Source of the DNA: Bigelowiella natans CCMP2755
Lineage: Eukaryota; Cercozoa; Chlorarachniophyceae
Direction: 5' to 3'
Assembly (NCBI GenBank): GCA_000320545.1
Contig: ADNK01003241.1
Coordinates: 1-41,513 of the forward strand
DNA length: 41,513 nucleotides
Position 1 is the stretch's first letter. The number at the start of each line of letters is the position of its first letter. Positions 11,074 through 25,986 of this stretch are shown piece by piece. The notes below the pieces were generated by a model. It saw nothing but the letters and a program-made list of their open reading frames with translations. It did no database searches and was not told the DNA's origin. The position numbers and the translations under genes are program-made.

Positions 11074-11678
11074 GTGTGTGTGTGTTTGTACTAATAATAA
11101 GGGTGATAAAGATGTAGATAGACGGCTTGTCTTGTTCAAGGAGAAAATTGAAGGCGATGATGAAAACAGCGATGACAGCGATGACAGTGATGACGATAGT
11201 GATGACGATAGTGATGACGATAGTGACGACGATAGTGACGAAGAAGCAAATGTAGATGGCGGGAAGAATGGAGATGCTGTTAGTAGTACACAGGGCTCAG
11301 AAATTAATATTGACGATGTTGATGATAGCTCATCTTCTGATGACGACGACGACGTCGATGATACCAAAAAATCGATACTACCGAGTCTCCCAACACCATC
11401 ATCATCATCATCATCATCGTCGTCGTCATTGCCGTCCCAGCAGCAGAAACGAGGACTTGCGGAGGCATGTGTGGCAGTACAACAGGCGTTACAGCAAATT
11501 CTCCAAGAAGGAACGACAACATCAGCAACAACTCTTGATTACAAAGTCTCTCACGACGACGATGATGATGATGATGATGATAATGACGATGATGACAGCG
11601 ATGAGGAAGAAGTCGATCTGACACCCAAAAGACCAGAATATCGGCACCTGCTGTCCCCCTTCTCGGTTCTTCAAGGTG

Positions 11679-11710
<32 letters not shown>

Positions 11711-13477
11711 ATAAAAGTAATACCTGATAGAGATGCATTTTATTCAACACTACAATCTTAAACAATATTCGGTACTTCTTAATACTTGCACGAACGATGA
11801 TGTCTGCATCTCATCATTATCATTATCATTATCACCATCATCATCATCGTCATCAATATCATCCCAAGAGCATGAGTAGCAGCAGCCTCCTTTTGCCTCA
11901 TGAGTGGTGTGACCTCAACACTAAAAGGATTACAATAACTTTCAGATGTGGAGAAAAGGTCTTTGGAGCTTCTCAGCTGCGAGACTTGGCCTTGCATCAC
12001 AATAAACAGCTTCAAAACCAAAACTAACAAGAAGGGAAAGCAAAGCCTGCAGAGTGATCATGGGCCTAATAATAGGGGTGGTGGTTATGGGGAAGAGGGT
12101 GAGCAGGACAGCTGCGGGGATAGAAAGGAAAAACGGAATATGAACATGGAGATGATGGCTACGAGGAAGATGATGAAGTCTCCCAGCTTTTTAAATGTTG
12201 TTGAGACTCACAGAATATCACAATCACACACACACACACACACGTACACGTACAGAGAAAGGGGTGTTACACATTTTTATAATATTACAATATTCAGCAG
12301 ATTGTACAGTGATAGAGGTAAATAGATATATTGATATAAAGCTGGACAACTACAGATCTGTAAGCAAATAGCGTATGTTGATAATTTCCTTTCCCTTGAT
12401 TTTCACTTGCTACAATATCTCATAGTATTGCATTGTAACATGATTTTATTGTTGTTATTAGGACTAACATCCTCCTCTTTCCCTTCTCTTATTTGCTAGG
12501 TGCTTGCGTCAGTCTGCCCCCCGCATTCTCAATTTGCCCATCTCATTTTCACCAATTCTCCTCGATCAGAGAAGCAAGATATGAGAGAAGGAGAACGAGG
12601 AGGAAGGAGGAGAGGGGGAAACGACTACAAATTAGCAGCAGAAGAAGATCATCGGTACTACTGTGAGAATTTATGGGACATCGATAGCCTGATTGGGGGC
12701 GGTACAATGACAAGTGACAGCAGTAGCTGTTGCGAATATGGATCATCATACGATGAAAGACGAAGAACGAGGAAGAGGATGCACAAGGCAAACGTCGTCC
12801 TTCATCAGCATGAGAAAAGGAGGAGGTGGAGGGGGAGGAGACGAGGGAATGCTCCTCCTCCTCCTCCTCCTCCTCCTCTACTTAGTCTCCTCCTCATGAA
12901 TCGTAATCGTCGTAGTGATAATAGCGGGATTGATGGAGGAAGAAATAACATCAACAACGAGAAGAACACTCGTGATCATGAGGAAGAAGAAGATAAAGAT
13001 GAAGATAATAAAGGTCACGAGGAGGAAATGGCTGTTCTGAAGGCTTTACGCAGCATTCCCTTCCTTGCTGACATTCGCAAGAGACTGCTTTGGGATCAGT
13101 AATTCTTTTTGAAAGACGAAGAAGAAGAAGAAGAAGAAGAATAAAAAAAAAAGAGAAGAGGAAGGAGAAGGGGAAGCAAGCAGCATTAAATACAAAGAAA
13201 ATATTAACACACCACGTTTCTATTTCTTCGTCCTCCCCTGTTGTTTTTTAAAATTAGTCTATTGGAGAAGTCGTTTGGAGGTGTCGTGCAGTTTATCAAA
13301 AAACATTCGTCACCATCATCATCATCATCTCAAGGTTGATGTTGTTTTGTTGTTGTTGTTGTTGTTGTAGTTGACATAACCGTATCGTCATGAGTGAAAT
13401 AACCAATTAACAAGGAATTAAGGGATGATACTCAATCACTGGGCTGTCATAAGGAAGTGTGTTTGTTTGTGTGTGTT

Positions 13478-13521
<44 letters not shown>

Positions 13522-13666
13522 GTCTATACCGTCTTTGCCTTGGTCCTTCCTACTGCTGCTGCTGCTGTTTCCTCAGGAGGATTTCTCTCAGAGAAGCTAT
13601 TCTTGATGTTGGACAAAAGTCACAACACTGTCGTTCGGGTACCCAGCCTGGATGACATAAAGATGC

Positions 13667-13700
<34 letters not shown>

Positions 13701-14652
13701 GGTGACGCTCCTTCTGCTGGAGAAATTGAGGGTGTTCTCTTCATATCCGAGGAGTGTGCATGAGAATGGCGGCCATACTCACAAATCTGCAGCATCATCG
13801 TCGTCGTCGTCAGTATCATCATCATTATCAGCTAGCTACCAAGAACAAGCGTCGGAGAGCGCGCGAGAGTGTGCTTCATACGTAGTAGGCTGCTGTATGC
13901 TATTAGCGGATGATGAGAGAATCCAGAAACGGCAGATAAAGATGAGAGATGATGATGACGAGGACGTCGCTAATAGTGACAAGAAAAGCGTCCTCCAGCA
14001 AGCCCTTGGCGCAACAACAGCTGTCGTAGCACCACCACCACCAGCAGCAGCAGCAGCAACATCTGCAGCCTCTTTAATTATGCGGGCTTCAAAGCTTCTT
14101 CGGGCATTCGTCCGGGATGTCACCACCACGGTAGAAGTAGTTGTAGTAGTACTAGTTGTAGAAGTAGTAGCAGCTCAGTAACTACTACTACTACTACCCC
14201 CACACCTCAATAACAAACAATCATCATCACGATCATCATCACCATCATTATCATTCTCGTGTTTCTAATAGCCCGCAGTCACCATCTGCGAATGGGTTTG
14301 CAAGTTCTTCGGATGGATACCAGATAAGCTTGCCATGAAAATAAAGGAGATTGGAATACTCAACAGTGTTATTTCGAACGATTTAGATCCTGGTAGTAAT
14401 GATGGTAGTAGTAGTAGTAGAAGTAGTAGTAGTAGTAGTAGTAGTGGTGATGGTGGTGGTAGTACCATCTCATCATCACAACGACAACTATAATTTCCAT
14501 CACTACCTAGAACGCTTCTAATGATAGTAATAATACAGGTTTGCTCACTTTGTACCGACAAAGAGCAGGTCTTCTTTTTCTTATTCTTCTTCTTCTTTTT
14601 GTTATTATCACTACTAGTAGCGCAATATAAGCATACCATTTATTCCTGTTGG

Positions 14653-14691
<39 letters not shown>

Positions 14692-14851
14692 AAGACTCTC
14701 TCTAACTTATTCTGCACTATTATTATGATACAGCCTTTGATGATAGGTTGGCGCGTTATATTGTCATTAGCATTTCGCCTTCATCTTTATCTTCGTCACT
14801 GTCACTGTCATCGCAAATTGTAAGAGATGTTGCGGCAGCAAGGTTCTTCCC

Positions 14852-14883
<32 letters not shown>

Positions 14884-16153
14884 AGAAGAAGAAGAAGAAG
14901 AAGAAGAAGAAGAGACAAGAATCTGCAAAGGCTGTGCAAACTGCTGCAGGGAGCCATGATGCCTGTAATACTAGCCCTCTTCCTCCTCCTCCTCTCGAAT
15001 CATCATTACATTCATCATCTTCACCACTACTACGACAAACCCCTTCTTTCCCCGAGGAGTCTTTATCACAATCTACTCCGGGCTTGAAGAGGCCGAGAGA
15101 AGAAGAGGAACTTCTTATTATCGACGAGAAGGAGGAGGAGAGCAGCATTATTAGTTGCGGTAGTGGAAGACAGACAAACGGTGGTAGGAACAGCAGCAGC
15201 AAGAGGGGCAGATTGCAAGATCTGCATCAGCGCTCTTTGACCAAGAAACAGCGAATAATGTGTAGTAGTAATAGTAGTAGCGAAAACAACAACACGCACC
15301 AGCAGCAACAACAGGACGATGAGGATAAAGTTAGAATAATGGCAAGGTCCTCATCCTCAAGAGTAATGATATCTGAATCTGACTGGAAGGAAAGAATACA
15401 GCAGATGAGGAAGGAGGAGTTTGGTCTCGAAGCGAATAACGGCACTAATCGTAGTAAGGAAGATGGAAAAGCAGGGCCTCCAAACAAAGAACTACTACAT
15501 TTACTTTCACCAGAGCAGAAAAGACTATTTGAGAATCAGCGTCTACGAATGGTGTGTACATTGAAAGCAATATGATAGTGACAACGAAGTGGAAATGGTG
15601 ATGCTGTTGATGGCTATGGTGATGATGGTGATGATGATGATGATGATGATGATGACGATGATGTTGCTGTGATGGATAATACAAAGGGCCGTGCTCTCGA
15701 AAGACTTTCTGTGGAGCTCTACAGTAATATATTAATATATATATTTCATCTACAATTGTTGTCTCATCTCACGGAAAAGACGCGGTGGTTTATGTTCTTT
15801 GGTACTTTCATCAGGTTCTGACGTCCATTTTCTGCTCGAGCTCATTCAAAATGCAGACGATAATGAGTAAGTAGTAGTAGTACATGTTGTGTTAGTAGCA
15901 CAGGAGCAGAGCAAACAGAAAAGTGGGAGGAGATGTGGAGGAATAGTTTTAATTAGGAGGAAGAGAGAATGATGATGATGATGATGATGATGATGATGGC
16001 CTTTTCCCATTGCCATTCGTGTACGTCATTTGCAAATACATGTCTCCTCCCAAAGGTACTACTGTGGTGGTGAGGAACAACCGACGATTGAGCTGATTCT
16101 GCAGCCAGAATTTCTTGCTTTCCTCAACAACGAAGTGGGATTTAAACCGGTAG

Positions 16154-16216
<63 letters not shown>

Positions 16217-16854
16217 AAACGTATAAAGAAACGGCAATCATCATGCAAACAAACATCATACGGAAATATGTGCTTATTTCTAGGTTCTTCCCCCCCTCAT
16301 TCTCCTCATCCTCATTCCCTCATCCTCATTCTCCTCCTCCTCATTCTCCTCCTCCTCCTCGAGTTTCTTCACCCACACTAGCACCAGCAGAATCAATTTT
16401 CTTCTCTTGACGTCGTGTTGTCAAAATGTTGTTTGTGTTGCAGTCCGACCTAAGGGCAATATGCGACATCGGTGCTTCCACCAAGACGACATCAACCAAA
16501 GGTGCTGTTGCTGCTGCGTGTTTGAGCATGTGTACTATTTTGGACATTTACACATAATTTAGAATCTATTCATATAAAGCATAAATATTGTGTAATGGTC
16601 ATTTGGAAAAGGGGGAGAGAGATATCTAGAAGATAATTTTTCACGCTACCATCTTCTTCCAGGGGGAAAAGGAGGAGAGAAGATTGGGAAAAAGGTAATA
16701 ATAATATACGTGAGAAAAACCTGTAGTAGTGGAAGTAGTAGTAGTAGTAGTAGTACCTTACTTCTTTTGTCACCGTAGTCATCATACGCATTATTATCAT
16801 CTTGTCATACACATACGTGAATATATAATCTATGTGCATCATTATCATCTTGTC

Positions 16855-16898
<44 letters not shown>

Positions 16899-18127
16899 AA
16901 TATATAATCTTGCAACAACAAGCTGTACTACTGTATTGATTTTGATTTCTTCCCCTCCTTATTCCTCCCCCACCCCCTTTCTCCTTGTCCTCCCTCCTAC
17001 ATTTCTCGTTCTGGTGATGACCACCCAGGGAATTGGCTTTAAATCAGTCTTTCGAATCACCGATTCTCCCGAGGTAATGAAATACTTCTGAGTAGTAGTA
17101 GTAGTAGTAGATAATGGAAGAAGAACAAGAACAAGAACAAGAGAGGAGAGAGTAATTGGGAACCACCGGAATCATTGCCAAAATTAACCAAAATTGGCCA
17201 AAATTAGTTGTATGATCAAGTAAAATCGTAAAATAGCAAACAAGAATAGTGTACCTTCAAATCTCCGTTACCTTTGCGTCCTTCCTTGATCTACCCATTA
17301 ACAAGAAATAATAACAATGATAATGTTTATAAATAACTTCTAAGGTGCATTCCAAAGGTCTCCACATCCGATTCGACTCGAGGAACTCACCAGTATGTTG
17401 ATAGCTGTGTTAGCATCATCTTCATTTCTCTTTATCCCACCGTATCATCACTGAATAAGACCGTTCTTTCCTTTCTCACAATTTTTCCCTGCTGCTGCTG
17501 CTGCTGCTGCTACGTAACTTTATTGTTTGTCTGTGTTTGAAATACTACCGAGAAGATCGGCTACATTGTTCCTCAGTGGGTTACTTCCCATTCTACGCCT
17601 GAATCCATGCTTTCTGTTGCAAAACGGCTATCGTCGTTGAGTAGTAGTAGTAGTAGGGTTAAAGGAAAGGTAAAGGAGGACACCAACTTGGATGATGATG
17701 ATCATGATGACGATGATGCGGAGTGGAACTTAAGAACAACCACCGCTATATTGCTGCCATTTCGGAATGAGATTGCAAAACGCAGGTGGTTCCTATGCTT
17801 AACAATACCCCAAGGAGGGAGACATCGTATCCATTACACTGAACACGCACGTACAAACACCTGGTTTGCGCTAAAGGTAAGTTAACCTGGACCATGTTGT
17901 TGTTGTTGTTCTTCTTCTTCCTCTAGGGTTTTGAACGAGGTAACGACACTTCCGATGACTCTCCTTTTGTTCCTTCGCAAATTGAGAACAATTTACGTGT
18001 ATGTCCCAAAGGGGATGATGATGAAGGCAGCAGCAGCAACAACAACAACAAAAGATGAACAGAAGACTCTAATAAAACGGCGACGAGGAGGAGGAAAACG
18101 AGCACCCAAATCATCATCGCCGACAAT

Positions 18128-18160
<33 letters not shown>

Positions 18161-18766
18161 CCGACTTGATGGTGTTGAGAAGAAGGACTACGACAGTTAT
18201 CTCTTGCGGAGAATCCATCGAAGAGACTTCCCCGGTATTGGAATCACAGAAATAACAACCTCAGCGACGAAGAGGGGCATACTTGGAGAAGAAAAAGGAA
18301 AAGGAAACGGGGGAGGGGATGAAGGTCTTCAGGGGGAGGGACAATATTTGAACAGGTGCCGCTTAGATTTCGCTTGATTTGTGCGATGATGCCTCCATTG
18401 AACGATACGAGGAAAAGAACATAATTATCATCACCACCATCATCAATCCATTGCACATCTAGGGAGAGATGGCTGGTCAATCGTTCCTCCGTGTTGTTTC
18501 ATCGGAATGATGCAAATGGCTTTCGTGAGGGCAGCAAGACCACCACCAGCAGTTGTTGTCAACTTGCGTTGGCATTTCCACTCAACGACAAGGTTATCAT
18601 CATCACCATTATCATCATTTTCTTCTTCATCATCATGGGCTACTGCTACAGTAGTACTACTAGTAGTAGTAGTAGTAGTACTTTCACCCAGTGGTTACAT
18701 CTCCGTGATTCATTTATTTATTTATTCATCGCAAAATGTAAGCTGCATTGGTGTTCAGCTTAGTGT

Positions 18767-18802
<36 letters not shown>

Positions 18803-19637
18803 TAAAGCCTCCTTTTCCCCACATGATGAATCATCACAAGTTGTTAATTTGCATACTACACAGGAATACCAAGATATAATTGTGAATACGACTGCCCCAT
18901 CATTTCCATCTGCTGTAGAAGAACATAAGGAGCCAAAAGAATCTGATGATACTACCACTATTACTACTGCTACTACTACTATTCGTAGGAGAGCAGCAGC
19001 AGCAGCAGCAGCAACAGCAGAAACTTCCCTAATATATAACACAAAATTCATTCGAAAAAAGCAAAGCGAGGGGGACGAATTGATGAAACAGCACGGTAAT
19101 AACGTGTGGCTGTTGTGGAAAGAAAATCGACGTCGAGAAGGAGGAGGAGGAGGAGGAGGAGGGAACCGACCACAACGACGACGACGGCATAGTTGTAATG
19201 AAAGTAGCAGTAGTAGTATCTTATCATCATGCTCCAACAATGAAGTCGAGCACTTCTCCCTGGACGACGACAACGACAATAATAAAGGAGGCGATTATGA
19301 GAAGGATCATTATGATCAGGATGATGGGGATAATCATCTTGTATCATTGCCTTTCCGCAAGAGCAGATATGTGTATGTAAAACCTAGTATTTCGAAAAAG
19401 AAGAAGAAGAAGAAGAAGAAGAAGAAGAAGAAGGGGGGAGAGAAGGAAAAATGTGATAATGCTTGATGTCGCGGAGAGACAATGTGAGCTTCTTCTTTTC
19501 GTATTTTTCTGCAACAATAAAAATGAGTCGTTGGTAAGTGATAATTCGTCATCAATAGTCTACTAATAACCTAATCGATCTTGCTGCAGCTATTCTCACT
19601 TGCCGGTTCGGTCTTATGGCTTCAAATTCATCATACA

Positions 19638-19670
<33 letters not shown>

Positions 19671-20404
19671 CAGTGTGAATCTATCATCTTTTACTCGCAG
19701 CAGCAAGGAGCTAGCAATCCTGAACAGATGTCAATATTGTCATTTCATTCATTCAGCGTCTCACATCCAACCCTCATCTCACTAAACTTACACAGGCAAC
19801 TTCGATGTTCCATCGTCAAGAGAGAACATTGATTCTGACTCAGCCAAAAACCAAGAGATCTCTCTTCATATCCCGAAAGCGTTTGCGGAGGCATTTGTTA
19901 AAGCACTTACTCAAGTAGAAACTCGATGCAAAAGAGAATCCTCAGGAGGAGGGAAAATGGGAGGAAAAGCTGTTCATACTCAAGAAGCTGCAACGGCTGC
20001 TGCTGCCGCTGTGGCAAACTTCTTTCTGTCCTTTGTCCCTTTACAAGGAGAAATTCTAAGTACTACTACTACTACTACTACTACTACTATCTTGTGTTTA
20101 TAGATTGGAAGATATTGCAGATTTATCATGGAATTGTCGCTGATGTAACACGACGATCTGCAAATTAATGTCTTTCTTTATCTCTTTATCTCATTTTAAG
20201 ATTCAAATTATCTCCATAGGTGGGGTCTTTTCTTCAGTCGCCAAGAATCTTCACGATATTTTGAGAGAGGTGCATAGAGATTCGAACATGTGACAGCAGC
20301 AGCAACAACAACAACAACAACAACAACAACAGCGCACCTGCTGAGACAACAGAATACTACATGCGCATATAGCTAGGTAGGCGAGATAGCAAGGAGGAAG
20401 AGGA

Positions 20405-20447
<43 letters not shown>

Positions 20448-20614
20448 CAATGCGATTGGTGGAATGAGATCAACTAATAATCGATAATGATACTACAAAT
20501 ATTGTTGTTGTTCTTCTTTTCATCATCATCAGACTCGATGCATCCCTTGTCTGCCTACGATGATGAGACAGCAGAGTACGATCAAGACGATGAAAAAGAA
20601 AAGATGGCTACATA

Positions 20615-20648
<34 letters not shown>

Positions 20649-22701
20649 CAAAATGGGAACCGCGGAAGAGAGTAAGCAGAGGGATGTGGATGATGATATA
20701 ACGACGACAACGACGACTGCAGCTGTTTTTGCAAAATCTGCAATTGGTTCAATCAGCATCCGAAGACCCAGGGAAGCTCTGGTCATATATAATACTAACA
20801 GTGACAGCAATGAAGCCAGTGTATGATAATTCTTCGGTTGAAGTAGTAGTACTGTCAATAAAGCATGTGTATGAAAATTCTTCAGTTGAAGTAGTGGTAG
20901 TAGTACTCCTTAGTGCTGTAAAATAATCAAGTGTTAAGATATACATATACGCTGCTATTTATTAGGTTGCGTGGGCACCTGACGAGATATTTGCGGCAGT
21001 TCCGCCTTTGCTTGCCGGTTTATGCTCATCATCTTCTCAGAAAGAACATGACAGCTATGGTGGAAACAGCGACAAAGGCGACGACGTCAATCTATCTTTC
21101 ATGAGTCCGCATGTTCATATCCGTGAAACACTTATCAACAGGTTTGTAAAAGTAGTTTTTGTAGCTGTTGTGCTCCAAAACTGCTACTGTTGTCTAACAA
21201 TAACAGCATGATGTCATTACTAGATGTGTAATGTGTATGAGCAACATGATGCGAGTAGTTGCAACAACAATGCCAAGCTATATCATCATCATTGTCATCA
21301 TTATCCAGGTTGAATATATCGTACTTTGAGTCTAAACATCTGGTTACCTTCGCCGAGAATTTGTTTCAAGGAGGACCATCGAGACAACAAGAAGAAACCC
21401 TTCCTCCGCCTGTAAGCAATTACTAATTACTATCGTGCACGCACACACACACACACACACACACATTCACACACAACTAAACTCACAAACAGTGTCCTCA
21501 TATATTTGGTGTGAAGTAAGTAGGCAGTAGCTAAATGTAGTGAGTATTAGTTTACATACTTTCTTACATTGTTCTTCCTCATTTTTTCATTTCTCAGGAA
21601 TGGATTGCTTCGTTTTTGCTGTGTCTGAACAATTGTCTTGCCCGGGAGGCAGTGACAGCAGCAGCAGCAGCAGACTCCTACTACAATGTTGATGAGCATC
21701 ATCATCAGCCCTATCATCTTAGTAGTAGTAGTAGCAGCAGCTATCGTCATCATCGTCACAGCAAGACCACACAAACGACGACGAGCAGCTTTGGAGAGAT
21801 CATGAATCGTGTTCGTAAGCTGCCTATAGTTCCAGTTGTGGCGAGTAGTGAGTTAGAAGAGGACTTCAATTGGGAGGAGGAGGAAGGGGAGGAAGAGGAG
21901 GAAAAGGAGAGGAGTGAAGGAGAAGAATACCGGGAAGATAATAGCCAAGAGGCAATGCCTAGCACAACCCGAAAGCAAATCGATGGAGCTACATCTTCTT
22001 CTACTACTACTACTACTACTATTCCCCTACGAAGAATATCTATAGATTCTATGCAGATTTATCTTCCAGAGGAGAGGAGGAGGAGGAGGAGGAGTTCTAT
22101 GATGACAGAAGATGCTCCTCTTTTACTCGTCCCCGATAAAGGGAAGGATGCAAAGAAGAATACCAATCGAAATAATAATCAACGGAAAAATAATAATAAT
22201 AATAATAATAAGTTGGGTAGCGCATTCAATGTTGTGTGGCCAGGTGTCTTCAAAGCTGTGAAGACGACTGAGGAAGTGTCCATTTTGAGGAGGACGTTCC
22301 TAAGGTAGTAGTTGTGTGGGTATGCGAGTGTGAGTGTGAGTGTGTTCTGTACTTGAGCCGTGTCTTCCAATATGATGTCTTCGTTGTCTTCTGTATTGAC
22401 TTTAGGCTTGGCGCAAAGGAGTTTTCTCCTGAATCAGTGATTCTTGGCCACTTGTTACCAAAAATGGCTTCGTTTTCTTCGTCATTGCTATCATCATCGA
22501 GATCAACATCGACATCAGCATCATCACCTTCCCTTTCCAAAGCTGAGCTCCTTCAGGCCACTGCCTTTATCCGCAAATTTTTTCCGCGTCTAAAAGCCAC
22601 GGAAAATGGGAATAGAATTCTGGAAAAGCTGGGGCAAGTAATGGTTGTGTTGACATCAAAGGACGAGATTGTGAGGTAGTAGTAGTAGTAGTAGCAGCAG
22701 C

Positions 22702-22735
<34 letters not shown>

Positions 22736-25700
22736 AAGAGATGACGATAGGTAGAAGATTTTGCGTCATGTGTTTGTGTGTCTCTGTCTTTCTTGGGTAA
22801 AGGATGATGAAGATGGCTAGAATAGAGTACCTACCTTAGAAACAGCGACGATACTACGATACAACTCAAACTTCAATAAACCAACAACTGGTGATGATGA
22901 TGTCAAAGAGGCTGGGGGTTATCATGCAAATCGGCAGGGTGCTTTGTTTTATTGCAAGTTATCAGACACACACTGTATTTGCTGCGACAACACTGTATCT
23001 GACCAATGAATGAATCTCGGCTGGTGCTCATATCTTGCTTTTTATTTTGGTGATCTCGCTGTGATGACAGGGTTTCTTCACCGTTCTCTTCGTCATCTTC
23101 TCTATCATCATTGTCATCATCATTGTCATCATCTTCTTCTGACCTTCCGGCTGCCGTTTACTTCCCCGCCGAGTATCTGACCGCTTTTCGAAGCTTGGAA
23201 GACCCCGAGAAGGTGCTCTTTCAACCCCCAACAGCGGATCAAGTCTTGCGAGGTAGTAGCTCTATGCGATGATGATGATGATGATGATAATGATGATGAT
23301 ACCGCTAGTGGTAGATGCTGAATTAAACCCTCCTCCTTCTTCCTTCTTCCTCCTTCCTCCTTCTCCTTTCAAAAAGCTTGCTCATCTTCAAAAGTTGAAT
23401 ATCACATACTTTCGGGAGAGTACCTCCAAGCCAGCGATAAAGACACCAACGATCATTGCAGCAACAGTAGCAATGTGAAATGGCGTGAATTCTTCCAAGT
23501 ATCCCCTCGCCTTGACCCCTCCATGTTTTGGTTTCGAATCTTGCTGATAAATACATCCTTGTCGTTTAAATTATGCTCTGAAATCTCATTGAATAATTGT
23601 GTAATAATTTGAACAAACGACTATAATCTAATTACTACAGCGGTTTGGAGTTTGTCCCTTCTTACGCGTGGTGCCGATGAGGAAGAAAAAGCAGAAGCAG
23701 CAGCAGCAGCACAAGCACCAGCGACTGAGAAAGAAGAAGAAGAAGAAAAAAAGTGGTGTTGATATTGATGGTAGCGAGATCTTGGTGTACTGCCCCGATT
23801 TCAATGAGATTGTGGCAAGCATTGGCACGATGATATCATCTTTGACTGTAGATGGTAGTAAGATTAGTAGTCTAAAGGGTGTGAAGAAGAAGAAGAAGAA
23901 GAAGGAGGAGGAGGAGGGCACAACGGAGAGAATCAAGATGATCCAAATACGTGATAGAACGATGCGGCTGCTTTTCTTCGGATTCTTAAGCAATTGGGAC
24001 ACATACTACAAGCGATTCAGATCCAAAGGACTAATAAAGCAGCTTCAAAGGCATCGCTGGCTGCCATCAGTGCACGATATGAAGAGCAACGGTGACAGTA
24101 TTACGAATTTGTTCTGCCGTCCCTACTACGCATTATATCGTCCAAGAGAGTTGTTTGTAGATACCCCGCATACTCGCAGCATTGTATGGAGGTTGGCTAG
24201 ATTGCTTGACGTTGACACACGCAGCTTCACGGGTGACTATGATGATGCTGATGATGATGATGACGGTCATGGTCGCATTAAAGCCAACAGGAAGAAGGTG
24301 AGACGGAAAAAGAATAACCGCGGAGATAAAAAAAATCAAAAGAATAGCCGTGGCAGGAAAATCCAGTCTTCCTCCTCCTCCTCCCCCTCCTTCTCAGCTT
24401 CGTTGCCTTCAATCCCCCTTTGGCGATTGGCCGGTTGGCCGTCGTCTTCATCCGTATCATTATCATCATCGGGGTTAGCATCCAGCGATGATGGGAAAAA
24501 AGAAAAACAAGAAAAAGAAAAAGAAGGGGGGAGAAGGGATCACAAACAAGAGGAAGATGAACGTGTCAGCGCGTACTTACGAGATCTCGGCATCAAAGGC
24601 ACAGGCATTGAATCATCAATGGGGGGGAAGGTGTCCCCTTTCGAATTTGCTGACTTATTGCTTAAAATGCAAGATGAGGAGGCTAAACGGCCAGGAACTA
24701 CCTGTGCTTCTATAGCCCAGATGCTACAAGGATATCAACTTATCAGCAACTGCTACGACGATTGCTCAGTACGTTCACTAGACAACGAAGGAGGAGGAAG
24801 AAGAGGAGGAGGAGGAGCTCATGGCGGTATAATCTTCCATCATGGAAACAAAGAAATAAGAGGTGAGGGATCTTTTGTCGCTTCTTCTTCTCCTTCATCG
24901 TCTTCTTCTGCTTCTTGTTCAAATGCTATATTACACTTTGGTAAGATACCGATTTTCATTCCGGCTGCACCACCGACAAATGCCTATAGCCCAGAAAAGG
25001 GATCGTTCTATTGCCAGACGGCTTGTGTGTGGGAAGACTCATCTGGAGTGTTGGACTCCTGCTCTGCAATGTTCTTCACTGAGGAAGAGGGGAAGAAGGG
25101 AGAAGAAGAGAGAGGGGTGAGATCGGCCTCCAACCAGACAATAAGAATTCCTCGTGTCCTTTGTCAATACTACCAACCAATGAGTGATGCAAGAAAAGCG
25201 CTCGGGTTCACAAAGCACAGCATTGCTGTCGATCCTTCCCCTTTCACCTTTGTTCATGCTATGGAAAAAATAACGGAGATACTACCAGCCAAGAAAGCTG
25301 CACCAAAAGTCTTCAGGCTTGTAGCTGCATTAGGCCGCATATCCAGGGGTGATAGTAGTAGTAGTAGTAGTAGAAGAAGAGCTCACGGTGAAGATCATAA
25401 GCATCAGGGTGACTGGATTCAAGAACTCAAACAGAAGCAAATATTTCCAACATTCACCCATCGCTACGTCACTCCATCATCGCAGGTACAGAAATGTCTG
25501 TACCTGCCGTCCGTGTGTGTGTGTGTGTATAAATGTGTATTGCACGTACGAAGCCCTTATACAATTCTCTCTCTCCCCCTCTTTCTCTCTCTCTCTCTTT
25601 ATCTTTCACCCTCCTTAGGATGGCCTAATCTACTCTCTCGATACTCCAGCAGTGCATAAACTGCAACAGAAGCAGCACCAACAAGATTCGAAGAATAACA

Positions 25701-25955
25701 TGATGCTGCTGCTCTCTATGCTCAGATCAAAACACCCTGATCTTCCCCTCATCATCGTACCATCATCAATGAGTAGAAGGAGGACAACTTCAAAGCAAAG
25801 CCAACACCTAAGAAGAAGAAGTAAGGATACAATTGTGCAAGTTGTCGATGCGGTTGCAAATAAAGAGGAGGAGGAGGAGGAGGACATAATTAGCTGCTTG
25901 AAGTTATTAGGGGGTATATCCCTGTGGGACTTGGTTGAGGACGTCCCAATTATTC

Positions 25956-25986
<31 letters not shown>

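Larger units (their letters stand above)
10030..15551 (+). other. NOV-like gene, N-terminal module exons
   Basis: Exons are 10030-10150, 10365-10399, 10463-10497, 10815-10897, 11102-11675, 11946-12196, 12500-13098, 13258-13334, 13577-14130, 14272-14392 and 14734-15551; phases match at every junction. Contents run from helical, basic segments (SFLADSWRK; RRIHNWLHKRKSFFEEQ) to a long Asp/Ser exon with repeated SDDD units, then a low-complexity exon ending LKALRSIPFLADIRKRL. Next come SFGGVVQFIKKHS, FLSEKLFLMLDKSHNTVVRV and ICEWVCKFFGWIPDKL, which resemble the N-terminal NOV region. The last exon has poly-Gln and poly-Lys runs and ends in WKERIQQMRKEEFGLE and LLSPEQKRLFENQRLRM, just where plant NOV enters its ATPase. 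The 11946-12196 exon is the least certain. Confidence 0.75.

Noticed and set aside
11304-11765. Long minus-strand open frames opposite the acidic exon (also 10885-11367)
   Set aside because: They are the antisense of GAT/TCA triplet repeats; the plus strand fits the NOV exon with matching phases.
14756-15202. Minus-strand frame rich in Phe, Cys, Leu and Ser
   Set aside because: Antisense of CAG/AAG repeats inside the supported plus-strand exon 14734-15551.
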